DNA of 64,000 nucleotides. It comes from Terana coerulea. Taxonomy: Eukaryota; Basidiomycota; Agaricomycetes; Polyporales; Phanerochaetaceae. Where the stretch lies: NCBI GenBank assembly GCA_024811115.1, contig JAKOGH010000244.1, forward strand, positions 62,001-126,000. Reading direction: 5' to 3'. This document shows positions 21,305 to 34,029 of this stretch, in pieces. A model generated the notes under the pieces. The model was not told the origin of the DNA. It did no database searches and was given only the letters and a program-made list of their open reading frames with translations. Within the stretch, counting starts at the first letter, position 1, and every line of letters starts with the position of its first letter. Made by a program: the position numbers and the translations under genes.

Positions 21305-24300
21305 TTAGGCTGCTTTCCAACTCGAAGGCGGCCCAGCCTGACGAGTACGATGCTGAGTTGGCACAGGCGTGTCGGGAGGCTGCGTCTTCGTCCGTGGCCT
21401 GGCAGGTCGCGCGTTCGCCGTAGTGGACAAGTTCCCTTGAGATTCCGAACGTTGTCCCACACCGAGACCATATGCCGACTGGCGAGAGTTGCCGTTGCCG
21501 AACATCGAAGTGCGGCTGTTTCTCGCGGGACTGGGGCCGCCATACTCGCTCCGGCTTCCCCACGCAACACCGAGCTCGCTCCCTGCAGTGCTTCCTGCAT
21601 ACATCGAAGCACTCGACGGGAACATCATCCCCGGGTTGTTCCACCCCATCCCGAAGCCGCCATTCATCATGTTGGGCATGCCCATACCTCCCATCGGCGA
21701 CATCCCGGTTGTCATGTTCATGCCCATGCCGCCAAAAGCACTAACACTCGAGCCGCGTTCCCACTCCTCGTTCGCAGCCGCCATGGCTTGTTGCGCGACG
21801 GCCATCTGGTAGGCCTGCTTGGCGACCATCATAGCATGCTGGTGTGCAGCCATGAAGCGAGGATCTGCTGTATTTCCGGGAGGCATAAGGAATGGTTGGC
21901 CGCCCATCATCGGTGTGCTTGGTGAAGGTGCCCAGCCCATTGGGGAGGGAGGCGTGAAGTTCATCATGGGGTTCGCCATGCTCATACGAGCAGGACCCAA
22001 GCTGTTTAGTGGCATGTTATCCTCGTCATCGTCCTCGAGGGATATCTTGCCATTGACAACCTTGCCGAGCTGAAGTAGAAAGACTGTCACTACGATATTA
22101 GGCAGCAAACGACTCTGAGAACGTACCTCGATAGCGGCCTTAGCTTCACTGCGCCGCCTCTCCTTCCTGCGCACCTCTGGGTCCGCAGAAGGCTTCGAGC
22201 CAGGCCGTCTCCTATCCTTCTCCAGCTCGTCATCCTCAAAGGACACACCACGTCTGTGACCCCTCTTCGGCGTCAAATCATTGCCAGCTGGGCTCCGAAC
22301 ATGATTGTAGCCGAGCTCGCTACCGTCTGCTGGTGTGAGTGGCGTGCGGCCGCTGCTTGAGTCGCCTGTAGAGCTAGCCGGGCTGTTTCCTCTGTCATTA
22401 AGAGCGAAGGGCTTGGACGGGGGAATGACATTGTATGGTGAAGACACTGAACTTGAGCTCGAGTTGTCGAATGGGACGCGGGGCCGCTGAGGAAGCCTGT
22501 GATGTGACGTGTATTGCTGAGTTTGAGGCGACGACGACGGAGAGGCAGAGGTAGAAGACATCGAGGGTGGCATACGGCTACTGGGACTGCTACTCGCAGC
22601 GCTGTCACGATCCGCCGTAGCGCGGGGAAGCATTGACGTGACTTCCATCTCGGGCAACAGGGTGGATGAACGTGCGCGACCGCCACGCATCGCTGAAGGC
22701 GGCTGCGAGGGCCTGATCTTTGACTTAGGATCAGTAGGGGTAGCTGCTGGGGTGGCCAACAGGCCGCTGCCTGTGAAGCCTTCAGAGGGCGAAACTGATC
22801 CCTGGGGAATGAGCGTAGAAGACCGTTGACGCGCGCCAAGCGAAGGTCTTGCAGCGGGGGTGGTTGGGCTGGAGGAAGCTGTGGCTGACGAAACAGAGGT
22901 TTTTGACGGGGTGGTGTAGGCGAACGGAGGGCGTGTCGACGCAAACGATTCTGAAATGAGTGGAGCAGCTTTGGCCGCGGATGAAGACGATGGAGGGGGC
23001 ATAATGGGCGACGTAGGACTAGACGCGGTGCTACTGGATCCAACAATCCTGACGGTAGATTGCGAACCAGACAGTCGACCGACGGAGTTCAACGACAGCT
23101 GGGATGCTGGGCGTGAGGTGACGCTAAACGCGGGTGGTGGAGAGCGTTCACGAATAAGAGTGGGTACGATGGGCTTTGAGTCGGTAAGGTCGTAAGCAGC
23201 AGCGGCATATGGTGAAGGCGCGTTTCGTCCCGCCATTCCAGTCTTCGACGCGGACGGGGATGTCGAACTAGCTCTTTCGAATGAATGTAGAGGCGCCGTG
23301 CTGCTCCGCGTAGGCTGTGCAAGTCGGCCACGTTCCTTGTTATCTGGCGTTGACTCTATCACCGGCTGTGAATCCAATGAACGGCGTTCCAGGGGCGGCA
23401 CTGCGGCAAGCACTTCGACAGACTTCCCAGAGGCGCCTTGGGCGATGCGGGCAAGCCTGTCACTGAGGCTCGGTTTGGTGGCGTGGGTGGGCCGACCGCT
23501 GCCCTTGCTATCTGCTACACTGGAGGGCGTATCCTTCTCAGGCACCGGCGGAGACATCTGCTTGTCTCGACTGAGAGGCTCGGGGATGTCTTTTCGCTTG
23601 ATCGCGGAAGACCAGGGACAGGAGGCGTACTTCCGAGCTGGGAAATGTCGATGAGAGGCTTAGTCGGCACACGTGTTCGGGACCCTGACGTCGCATTCGA
23701 GGCAGCGCTACCCGGGCGTGGGGGGCGCATGAGGGAGGCAAGGGGTGCGTCGTCAGAATCTTCCGATGACGAGCCCGAGCTGTCATCTGAGTCGCTGTCT
23801 CGCATCCGAGACTTGCTTCGCGCACGGTCTGGACAGAGGTCAGTATCAGAAGTGAGTATATGCGTCGCCGACATACTGGATATTGGAACAGGAGGTGGTC
23901 GTGTATTCGAGGGACTGGAGGTCGATGGCTTTTCAGCCACAAGCAACGATGCCCGTCTTGCAGCGGCGTTCGGTTGCAGCGCAGAAGCAGAATGCGAACT
24001 GCGAGAGCGGAAATAGCCACCACCAGGAGGTCTTTGCAAGTTCTCCCTGTCCGAGCTTCCCTCTGAGTGACCCAATGCCGACTTCGAAGACGGCACCGCG
24101 ACGGTGGAGCTCCCGCGTACGATGACCAAGCTCTGTGGAGGGACGACCTGCTGACTTTCGTGTAATCGTGCGTTGTCGCTTCGGTCGCATGGTCGAGGAT
24201 CCCCCTGAGTCCTCGGACTCCGATTCGCCGGAGTCTTCAGACTCAGAGGACGAGGAGTCGTTGGGAAGGGCAAGCGTAGACCGACGGGGGTTGATGGGAG

Positions 24301-25165
24301 CTCTCTGGAAAGATGGTCCAGAGCCTCGCAAGGCTGAGTGCTCCAACGAATCAGTCCGGGAAGGTGGTCTCAGCAGGATTGGGGAGCTCGTAGGCGACGG
24401 TGCAGCGCTTCGTCTGGCAGCCATTTCACGGAAAGCAGCGACTGAAATCCTCTGGGACGTGTCGGAGGAGGCGCTGTTGCCCCTCGGTCGTGGAATGGCT
24501 GGCGGGACCAAGTGCGTACCTGATATAGAGGATTCAGGAGAAGGGGACTCGGGACGCACGTGCCGGAAGGCCTTGAGGTTGAACGAGTCGTCTGTGCTCG
24601 TGTCCACGCTGAGCGAAGGCGGCGTATCTGCAACTTTAGGCTTCTTGCGTTCTCTGTGCGCCCACGAGAAAAGTCCGCCTTGCTTCTTGGGTGCTGAGGG
24701 AGAGTCGGTGCTGTTGCTAGCCACGGCGTCGCCCTCCAGTTTGCTTGTGCGCAAGTCGACCTTGGCCTCTCCGGGTAATGATCGAGTGGAAAGCCCGTTC
24801 TTTGGGTCGCCGAACAAGTTGCCTTTCAAGGGTGGCGGGCGTAAGTCGACGAGGTCAGCCTCAGAGCGTGTACTGGCTAGGAGAGGCATCGGTGGAGGAC
24901 GTAAGAGGCTGCTCTCCGTCACCTCGGCTGGCGCGGTCGATTTCTTCCGAAAGCCAAGGTGGAACTTGCTGGACGATGCTTCAGCTGGTCCATGCCCGTA
25001 GACGGAATGGGACGCCGTTGACGAGCTGTTGTCGGGAAGCACATATTCAGACGTCTCTGTGGGGGAAGATGGGTCGGCCTGGGATGCATTGCTCGACTTG
25101 CCCGTGGTACTGGAGCTGGACGTCTTGCCCTTGTCGCGCTTGGAGAAAATGCCCAGCAACGCCAT
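21305..25165 (-). CDS. Large Ser/Pro-rich low-complexity protein, function unknown
   Basis: About 1,230 residues starting MALLGIFSKRDKGK. The first exon runs 25165-24121. A 58-nt intron (24063-24120, GTACGC to CTCAG) moves the reading into the next frame. A second frame change near 23591-23650 is either one missing A in a run at 23591-23594 or a 41-nt intron. A 57-nt intron at 22070-22126 contains no stop and is a multiple of three. The protein is rich in Ser, Pro, Thr and Arg-x-x-Ser sites (for example RQRSSTLIPQG and RARSSTLLPEM). It has a basic-acidic segment (RRKERRRSEAKAAIE) and a Met/Gly-rich tail (GGMGMPNMMNGGFGMGW). No catalytic domain was recognised. The composition suggests a phosphoregulated, largely disordered scaffold, which is an inference only. 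Confidence 0.7.
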
Positions 25166-26008
25166 CGAGGGTGGTGAGAGACCTGCAAGTTAATGCAACA
25201 GGAATGCCGGTATGCAGGTTCTCAGGCGTCTTGTCGGCCCTTGCGTTCAGAAGGTGCGATAAACCACCACCGGCGTGCACAACAGTTTGCGTGCGGAATT
25301 CTTTGACGACGACACCACGTGCGTGATGTGTGCCAAAGAGCTCGCTACGCCAGTTTGTCCGCCTCCGCAAATGACCAGGGGAGGATGAAAAGGTGGGAAA
25401 ACGGAGGAGATGGTGGGGAGCCGTGGACGCTGGACGAGAGCTCGCTGCGAGGCGCGATGTTCTGCACACACCCGACGGTTACCATATTTGGCGCTTATTC
25501 AGCGGCAAAGTCCGGCATGTTACTAGACGCCCATATGTCGATCTCAATGGGTTGAAGGCACATGCAGAGGCAACACACACGCACACCTCGGAGTCATGCA
25601 TGGCATCGTCGTGTACGTGATGTCGTCTGTTCGAAGTATCGCCATCCAAAATTCGGCACTGCAAGTATCCCCGTTGTATTTCACTTCTCGTCCGAGAAAG
25701 CCATGCAATGCATGACGTCCAATGGGAGCACCAGGCAACCACATAACGACATTGGCAACATCGTCTCCTAAATGACGTGCCGTGGGCACTTCCGACGCTA
25801 AGTACCGGTAAGACTGACGCTTAGCGGACAAGGGAAGCCGGTCATGGGTGCATTGAGCGGCATGGCTGAGGCATGGATGGACCTGGGAGCCTAACGTAAA
25901 GCGACGAAGGCACTTTATTTATGATTACTTGTAATTGCATTACGTGTTCCTGGATTTACAAATAGATGCAGATATGGGTATACGTTTAGAGGCAGAGGAA
26001 GAAACCGT
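25166..26008. other. Intergenic 0.84 kb
   Basis: Region upstream of the Ser/Pro-rich gene and downstream of thioredoxin, both on the minus strand. No exon was recognised. It has a purine-rich block at 25380-25420 on the plus strand, so it is pyrimidine-rich on the minus (coding) strand, as in fungal promoters. Confidence 0.4.
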
Positions 26009-26488
26009 TTATGCAGCGGATGCAAGGAGTTGCTAGAAATCAAGTGTTAGGAATGTCAAGCCATGCACAATGGCTTGATACACACCTGGAGTGCGGGAGG
26101 GTTGGCACCAATCACTTCCTTCACCTTCTGACCGTTCTTGAAGAGAATGAACGTCGGCATCTGTACGCGGATGACAAATAAGTGTCGGCACAATCGTCGT
26201 GGGGAAGGAACACATACCGCACGGATGCCTAATTCGGCACTTACGTCCTCAGCGGCGTCGACGTCCACCTTGTAGAACTCAACTTGCGGAAATTGCTGCG
26301 AAAGCTTCTCGAAGATAGGGCTGATGACCTTGCACGGGCCACACCACTGTGCCCAGAAGTCGAAGACCGTGTATTGGTCCTTGTTAATCTACGTACCGAA
26401 AATTCAGCATGCATGTGTCTGAACGAGTGTGTGCAGTACTTACAACTTCGTGGAACTGCGAAAGGCTGGTAATTGGCGTAACAGACAT
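26009..26488 (-). CDS. TRX: Thioredoxin
   Basis: Small cytosolic disulfide reductase, kept reduced by thioredoxin reductase. Four exons (26488-26444, 26388-26218, 26160-26086, 26032-26009) give 104 residues, the standard length. The active site WCGPCK is intact in FWAQWCGPCKVISP. Other fold marks are FYKVDVD, MPTFILFKNGQ (with the cis-Pro after Met) and the conserved Gly-Ala near the C-terminus. The start MSVTPITSLSQFHEV is the only ATG with a matching splice phase. No targeting signal was seen. Confidence 0.96.
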
Positions 26489-29356
26489 GATGGGCTGCGT
26501 TACTGGTGAAGGCGGTGAGATGTGGAAGATACAGAGGGTTGTGAGTGGTTTGGGGAGGTGCAGTGGCGAGGTGGGCACCTTATATACCGCGCCCGCATAC
26601 GCCACAGCGGCGAAATCGATTCGATACCGCTGCGCCCACGATCGCTCGATTCCTCCGTAATGCGGTCACGTGTCCCGACACAGTGACAAATCTTGGTCAA
26701 AGGTTCGTGCTCATCCGCTCCTCTTGGGAGACTGCCATGTCCGCATCCAGTACAGAGCAGCGCTGGACTGTCTATCTGTCAGACCCAGGGCAAGTCAGCA
26801 CTCTAGAAAGCTCTACGGTCCTTACGAAGCACTGTCATTGGTGTACAGGTGTCCGACTCCGGCTCGATGAATATGATCATGACGCTCACCTCGGTAAGCC
26901 AGTCTCGCAATCCAACGCTGCAGAATGGGCATCGGGTCTCTGCGAAAGCGATGCCGTGTGGAATGCAGTCTCAGTGTCTGACACTAGGTCGAACGCACAG
27001 CAGCGAATTGGCTGTGTTCGAAGCCTTTCGTGAACCACGGGTTTATTAGGTTTTCAGTGCAACTCTTGACATTATATCGCGGGAGATTCTAACGATCGTC
27101 ATGGTGGAAGTAGAGACTGAACAGGAGACACGAGTAAGCACGAGTAACATGAACGTCGTCTCGTGATTTTGTCTGTCGGTACCTTCCTATTTGGGCGATT
27201 ATCTGGCCAAAGCGTAATCGACCGTCTCTCGTTCGTCAAGTCATTTCTTCGACCCAGAATACCTCATGCCTGCCGAGAATTAGATGGGGTTGCACTGCGT
27301 GAAGAGGGCCTGAGCTCGAGTGGGGTAGTTCAGCTTTCAGGCCAACGGAGTTATTAGATGCTGGCGCTTGCGTGCGCCTAGGTTTAGGGCAAGCTCCCAA
27401 CGCACTCATGATCGAGACCTCTAGCCTTTGTCCCAGCTCCTCGTCAACTCCTCGCTTGTCCCTATCGCCCTGCTATCGCCCTGGGCTTATTTTTTGCTAG
27501 CCTAGCAATGAAAATCATAGCTTCCACGCTGTAGAGGGTGTTTGGATAAGTGCTTGAAAGGGGAATATGCCAGGGCTTTGACATGCTGTCCATCTCGTGG
27601 ATTACTCGCGGCCAGTGTAACAGCAAAGCAGTCCTCGGAAGCGTCACTTACGGCAGGGCGAGTGAGTTTTCGACTCATTGAGCATGGTTATAACGTGAGT
27701 TGCCTCGCAGTTTTCTCAATCAACCGTATCCTAATCCTGTAACAAAGCGGAATCCCAAGACGACGTCTCAAGCGTATGTCTCCCCCTATGTAACTTCGAG
27801 ACGCTGCAGAATGCAGTCCCAGCCTCCATATACTGCCCGTCTTGCCACACAAACCAACAACAACATCTTCGCCGCATAGCTTTGCGATGAGCTGCCCTTC
27901 TGCCAACTCTGTTCGGTGCCCCGAGAGACGTGGACTCTCACACATCTGGACCGCTGCACATGCGTACATCCAGACAGCTATCAAAGGCCCTTTGCCCTGA
28001 TCCGTTGTCCCTGGATACCAGTGAAACCTTCTTTCTCGGTGTCTATGTGACATCATCCCGCGGCAGGCCGAGTGCGACGTAGGCGATCCCGCTCCTACCG
28101 CTCTGCTTTCTCAGCCGCGGATTGCTCTGTGCGCACCCATTCTGGCGTATCGTCTTGCGTAAGGCTTTCACCAGGGCTGCGGGATCACGGATGATCATGA
28201 CAGTGAGCGTGTTTTGGGGTGTATGTCTCAGGGAGCTTACCGTTTCTTTTACTTTAAAGCCACCTCGGGTCGTTCGGGTTCGGGAAGTTCCCTTACCACA
28301 ATCTGAGCACGTCTACCGCCCTGGATCTTTGCGTAAGATACCAGCGACGTTTCAGGCTGTGTAGCGGAAAGGACTTGGAAGTTGAACACTTCAGCAAGCA
28401 CTTGGACTGTCCTGGCTCAAGCAAGCAATATCTGGGCGTGCCTGGGCCCTACATTGGCATTTCTTCTCACTCTTTCTCGAAGCTTTTAATCAGTGGCACG
28501 TCTTCCGAGTATTTCACGAGCCTGTGGCTGCCCAGAATTATCGCCTGCGCGTCACTGGCGATGTCGCGTGTACATGCACGTATTTCCGATAATCGATTTC
28601 TTATGAGGGCGGGTTCCTTCGCTTTCTCCCGATAGTGTACTGCAGGCGGCAGGCCTAGAGGAGCTTGAAGATGGCAGGTATATGTTGTTGTTTGATAGAG
28701 ATGTCACAGCATGTGCACACCACGACTTTTCCTGAGCTGCAGGGGCCATGCTTTGTATGGTGTGCTGAGATGCCCTGCTAGAGCAACCTCTCCTATTGTT
28801 TGTCAATAAAGAGCGTAGATCGGAAATTAAGAGACCAAATGACGCAGGACAAGGTGGCTACGAGGCCATGCTATTCGGCGTGAGACAGCGCATCCGAAGC
28901 GTCTGGTGTGAGTTGATTGCTTGAGCCTGAACAAAATACGGAACGGTCAGCGGCTTGAACTCTTCTTCCACCATCGACCTCATAGACTTCGACCGACAAC
29001 AACAGCCACCCTCGTTTGGACCCTTTCCTTGCCAACGCACCTCAGCGTATACTTGGCGTAGTTCCTCACCGGACGTATCACTTCGTTCGACTTTGTATCG
29101 CTGAGATCAACGGCGCTTGCTGCCTCGAGGCACTACCATCCGCAACCCAAGTCTTGGTTTCGGACATTCCCAACTCGTGGCTTGCACGCCTCACAATCCA
29201 CGCAACAACCATCTGCTTTCCCTAATTCTGCAAATTTCGGTCTCTCTCTTCGTCTGACATACCCTCTTACTCGTCTCTCTCCGAGCTGCCTTTCCCCCGC
29301 CCTCGTCGCGCTGCCGCAACCGCCAGCTCAAATTTTGACTCGAGACCTCAGGTCGT
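26489..29356. other. 2.9-kb gene-poor region between divergent genes
   Basis: The thioredoxin promoter is at the left edge and the kinase promoter at the right (a CT-rich stretch at 29250-29330). Short open frames in between (for example 27163-27357 and 27688-28056) show no recognisable domain or splice structure. A small internal duplication, TATCGCCCTG, occurs at 27464-27482. No tRNA or transposon ends were recognised. Confidence 0.4.
26578..26586 (-). promoter_or_regulatory. TATA box of thioredoxin gene
   Basis: On the minus strand the sequence reads TATATAAGG about 90 bp before the thioredoxin ATG, in a GC-rich setting. It is a good match to a TATA element; assignment is by sequence and spacing. 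Confidence 0.6.
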
Positions 29357-32300
29357 ATGCTCAGCGCCCTCAGAGCCACGTCTCCGTCGCCCGCTTCCGA
29401 TCCCAAGACCAAGTTCAAGAGCGTCCTGGGCTTTGCTGCAAGTGGGACGCCGAAGGACGTCGACACGCTCCCTTCGCTTTCCGGCAACCGCTACGGCAGC
29501 GGACACTCCTTGGCGCAGTCGTACTCTCGCCGAAGCGTAGACAGCACTACCAGCTTCCAGAGGCGCAAGAACCGTGACGAACGCTCCGGCTTGAAAGATA
29601 CGCCTCTCTTCGAAGACGACGACCTTGTCACTGTCTCACAAGCTGCAGACATCCCCGTCAATATGAAGAACGGAATTGCGCCACGGTCCATGCCTTCCCG
29701 CAGAATACCACAGCGTACGGAGAAACAGGAAGGACCTTGGGCCATCAGCGTTGCCGAAACTCCTCATGATGCGACATCGTACAGTCTATACGTTAAGAGT
29801 GAGTGTTCATGAAGTTTGTCATGAGTTTCGTCCTAGTCGCGTGCGGAGCGCGCATGGTCATTGCTTTCAATGCCATATCATGCTGTGGCCACTTTGAAAC
29901 GCGTGTATTGACTTGATTCTTTTGTCCAGCACCTACCCATAATCTCACGCTCACTCGCACTGCCGCGGAGATCGTCGAGGTCGACGGGAAGCTGCAAGAG
30001 GGCCTGCCGGGCTTGAAGCTGCCTAAGCTACCGTTGGATCCCTCACGGTTGCCCTCTCCGCCGAAGAAGAAGGGTAACAACTTCCTCAACACCCTCTCAC
30101 GACTCGCCTCGCCATCGAGCAAAGGCTCTAGCATCCGGCAAGGATCTAATAGCCGCCCGTCCACCTCGACAGCGAACTCGAGCACTCGCGAATCTACGGC
30201 TAACACGCCCATGGCCTCACCGTCGCATGAACTGAGCGATCCATTCGCATCATTTGGGGCCTCTGCGCTTAACGGCGAGGGACGTGCTCCACCCGCAGCG
30301 AGCACGGCGGTCACGGCGCTCGCCGCGTATCTCACTACCCTGGCCAATGACGCCCAAGTTCGTCAAACGCGGGGCTGGAAGCGGTTTGTTCGTGTACGCA
30401 CGGACGATTTGCAGAGCGCACGAACCGAGCGGGCTATCAAACGCGTGCGCTCAGACCTCGCGGCCCACTCAAGCCCAAGCACGACGGAGGTCCCCAGATC
30501 TCTGAGTCAGGTTCTCAACGATGCGGACAAAGCAGCCGAGGGTGAGACGAATGCCGAGGGTGAAGCGAAGGAGGATACTGTGGCATCCGTTCCTGCGGAC
30601 GAAGCGGCAAATGTTCCCGTTGCGGAGCACGTTGACGGCGTCCAGGAGGCTGAAAACGCGCTACAGTCAACCGGCGCTGAAGAGCCTACAGCTGCAATCG
30701 AGCCGGTTGCTGCTACTGCCGATGCTCAATCCGAGGCCAAGGCTCCGACACCTGTCGAGGACTTGATCGAGAATGAGGAGGACGTTAACGGCCGGTCCAC
30801 ACCAGTCGCTTCGGAACACCCCACGTCGCGCGTTATCCCTCGCTCGCAGTCAGCAGACCCCATGTCCCGCGCGTCCCGCATCTACTCCTCTGCCTCCGCT
30901 GTATCCTCATCGCTAAGGGGCAGTTCTTCTCAGGCTTCGATGACCGGGGATGATTCGTCCATCTCAACCACAGGCCGGCGCTCGAAACGCAAGAAGCGCT
31001 CCAAGTCCGTTGACCCTAGCGTGCTCGCGGAAAAGAAGAAGTCTCAGCGCAAAGTGGGTATCGAGGACTTCGAGCTCGTGCGTGTCCTCGGGAAGGGCTG
31101 CGCCGGTAAGGTCCTCCTCGTGCGCCACAAGCCTTCAGCAGGCGTGTATGCGCTCAAGGCTATTACGAAGCGACATGTGCTCGCTCACCAAGAGCTGCAA
31201 CATACTCTCACTGAGCAGGCAGTGCTGAAGCGGATGGCCGCCGACGGCACCGACCCGTTCGTCGTCAGACTTTGGTGGAGTTTCCATGACAAGGAGTATC
31301 TATACTTAGTTATGGTAAGTGCTCTGGCCGCTTGGATCATATGTGACAGCGTACTCAAACTTTACGTAGGATTTCCACCCCGGCGGTGATTTAGCCACTC
31401 AACTTGCGCGGCTTGGACGCCTGGGCCGGGATCGTGCCCGCTTCTACGCTGTTGAAATTGTCGATGGTGTAGAAGGTCTTCACGCACATGGTGTCATCTA
31501 CCGTGACCTCAAGCCTGAGAACATCCTCATTGCAGCCGATGGTCACATTGTCCTTACGGACTTCGGTCTGTCCAAGGAGTTCCCAAGACGAACTAGCGCC
31601 ATCACCGCTCCGTCAACTCCGTCTGGGAGCAGGACTGAATTCATGGATGGGTACGCACAGCCGGCGTCGCCTCCCTGGATGGAGGATGAGCGCCACACCA
31701 CGGCTTGGGGCGGCTCGAACGACACCACCAGCACCTTCTGCGGTACGGCGGAGTATTTGGCACCGGAAGTCATCCAAGGTCTGCCCTACAGCTACGAAGT
31801 CGATTGGTGGAGCTTTGGAACCATGCTGTATGAGATGTTGGTTGGGATCGTAAGTTTTAATTTCTCGGTGTAGTATGCGTCATGTCAACTAAAGTACCTC
31901 AGACGCCTTTCTGGGCAGACAACCATTCCGACATGTACTACAAGGTCCTTTCGGAGGAACTCGTCTTCCCAGACGAGATTCACATCGACAGGGACACCAG
32001 AAGCCTTATCCGAGGGGTAAGCAAGTTCCATCCGTCTACTAGCACATTCTGACAATGGTGTATAGTTGCTTCAACGCAACCCTAGCCTTCGAATGAAGGA
32101 GCCCAGGATCAAGAAGCACCCGTACTTCTCAATGATGTATGTCGAACATTACCCGCGCTAACAATGTCTCCGATCTGATCTATCCTCGATGCAGTGACTG
32201 GGAGCATGTGTATCATAAACGCTACATCCGTAAGTGACGCATACCGATAAATATAACTTGTATCATTGACCGTTCTCACAGCACCATTTGTTCCGCCAAT

Positions 32301-33670
32301 CGACCCCTCGAATGCCGGCGATACCCAGAACTTCGACGACACATATCTTGAGATGGAGCCCGTCATTCACGACGACGCTGAGGATAGCAATGCTGAGAAC
32401 TCGCAGACCGATGGCGAGCGGACCGACGGAGAAGATTCGGTCGCTACCCCATCGCAATCACGCAGTCCCTCTGTCCGTCCAACGCCGGAGGAGGATGACT
32501 CGGTGGATGTCTTTGACGGCTACTCGTTCAAGGGACGGCACTCTGTGATCATGGATGACGAGGAAGTGGACGGTGATGAATCAGATGAAGGTGACGATGA
32601 GGGAGGAGGAAGAGGAAGAAGAGCTTGAGTACTCGCAACGGGAGGCTCCTGCCGAAGTTGACGAGATGGAAACCGTCGACGAAGTGCCAGAGCCTGCGAC
32701 ACCAGAAGCAAAGCCGAAGGCTCTTCCCGAAGCTGAGGAACCGTCGCAAGCTGAGGCTCAAACACCAGTGGACGCGAAACCGGCGACTGCACCAGAAGTT
32801 GCTGTGGTGCCCGAAGGAGAGCCAAGTGTCGCCCTCGAGAAGCCAGCTACACCTGTCACTCCCGCCCCAGTTACAGCGCTCGTCGAACCACAACCTCCTG
32901 CTGCGGCACCACCGAAGCAAGAGACTATCGTCGTCAAAGCACCCGTACCACGGGCCGCCACCAAAGGGCGCAACAGGCGCGAGAAGTCTGGTATACCCGC
33001 TCTGGATCGCAACATCGACACCAACGACGAGGACGGCACGCACACAGAGCGCGACGAAGACGACGATGAGTGGGACTTTGTGGAGACGAACGTCGACGAG
33101 GAGCGCAACGGCGTCAAGGGCGCAGGCCTGTTCACCCGTGGCGGTGTGGTCGACCGATACCGGCTCACCGTATTCCGCAAATCGACCCCAAAGCGGTCCA
33201 CGCCCTCACGCAACTTCTCTGCAAGGTCGATGGAGTCGGACCTCACCGCAGCCGAGGTGTCGTCACCTACGCCGTCTGAAAAGCATCGACGAGGCCGTAA
33301 TCCGGGACTCACCTTCCGCAAAAATCCCAAGGAGTTCCTGCGACCGAAGTCACCACCGCAGAGCGCGTCTAGCAGCAAGTCTCGTATTCACCAGGCCCTT
33401 GCGGCGGGGTCGCCAAGCTCGAGTGCGGGTGCCCTTACGCCTGCACTCTCCGTCTCGTCTACGCTTCCCATGTCACCCTCGCTCAGATCCAAGGAGTCTG
33501 CGGTCTCGATGGGCTCGCCCAGCGAATCGTCCGACCAATCCATCAACGGCGACGACACGAACCGCGGCGCGTCCGTCATATCAATAGAAGAGAAGCAAAA
33601 GAGCAAGGTGCTCAAGAAGTACAAGGAAGGGGCGGAGAAAGTCCTGTCGATATTCCAACCGGCTCGGTAA
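29357..33670 (+). CDS. AGC-family Ser/Thr protein kinase with long N- and C-terminal extensions
   Basis: Seven exons: 29357-29798, 29930-31314, 31370-31849, 31903-32016, 32066-32136, 32195-32229 and 32282-33670. Corrected length is about 1,304 residues. The kinase domain starts near residue 523 (DFELVRVLGKGCAGKV). It has the ATP lysine in YALKAITK, the AGC-type YRDLKPEN, TDFGLSKEF and CGTAEYLAPEV. An insertion of about 35 residues lengthens the activation segment between DFG and the T-loop. The 520-residue N-terminus is Ser/Ala-rich with basic patches (RRSKRKKRSKS). The C-terminal tail is acidic, then rich in basic Ser sites. A frame break at about 32601-32603 (one extra G, or a 49-nt purine-rich intron) separates an acidic run from a long, clean continuation; otherwise translation stops at 32628. 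The kinase core resembles Akt/S6K-type enzymes, but the exact orthologue and pathway are not certain. Confidence 0.85.
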
Positions 33671-34029
33671 CGTTCCCTTGGCGTGGGACGTGACCTGGTG
33701 CCGTCATTTTCATATTTTCCATGGAATCTTTGTCGGATGCCTATGCATATATACCGCTAGCTTGAACTCACTCTCTCTAATTTCGCGCTCGCAATCACGT
33801 TTTAGGACCATTCACCACCGTCGATGCTCTTCATTGATACCACACTCTCCTTCATCCTGTTCTCATGTCCGTCGCATCCCATCTTGTAATCGCAGTCGAA
33901 TAGCAAGCCGTAGCCACTTTAGAGTCGCTCTTTTAATCATGGAATACTCATAGTACGAGAGAATAACAATTACAATCTTCACTGTAACACTTGCTGGTCT
34001 TCCTACGAGTCGCGTGCGCTTCTGCGACG
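33671..34029. other. Convergent intergenic region
   Basis: AT-rich 3' flank of 359 bp shared by the kinase and Swi5 genes. Nothing else was seen. Confidence 0.4.

Noticed and set aside
24063..24120. Frameshift in the Ser/Pro-rich gene near 24100
   Set aside because: A 58-nt GTACGC...CTCAG intron gives the correct phase, matching intron size elsewhere.
21263..25001. Long plus-strand open frames (for example 23438-24016 and 24135-25001)
   Set aside because: Antisense of a Ser-rich coding strand, which lacks stops on the reverse strand by composition.
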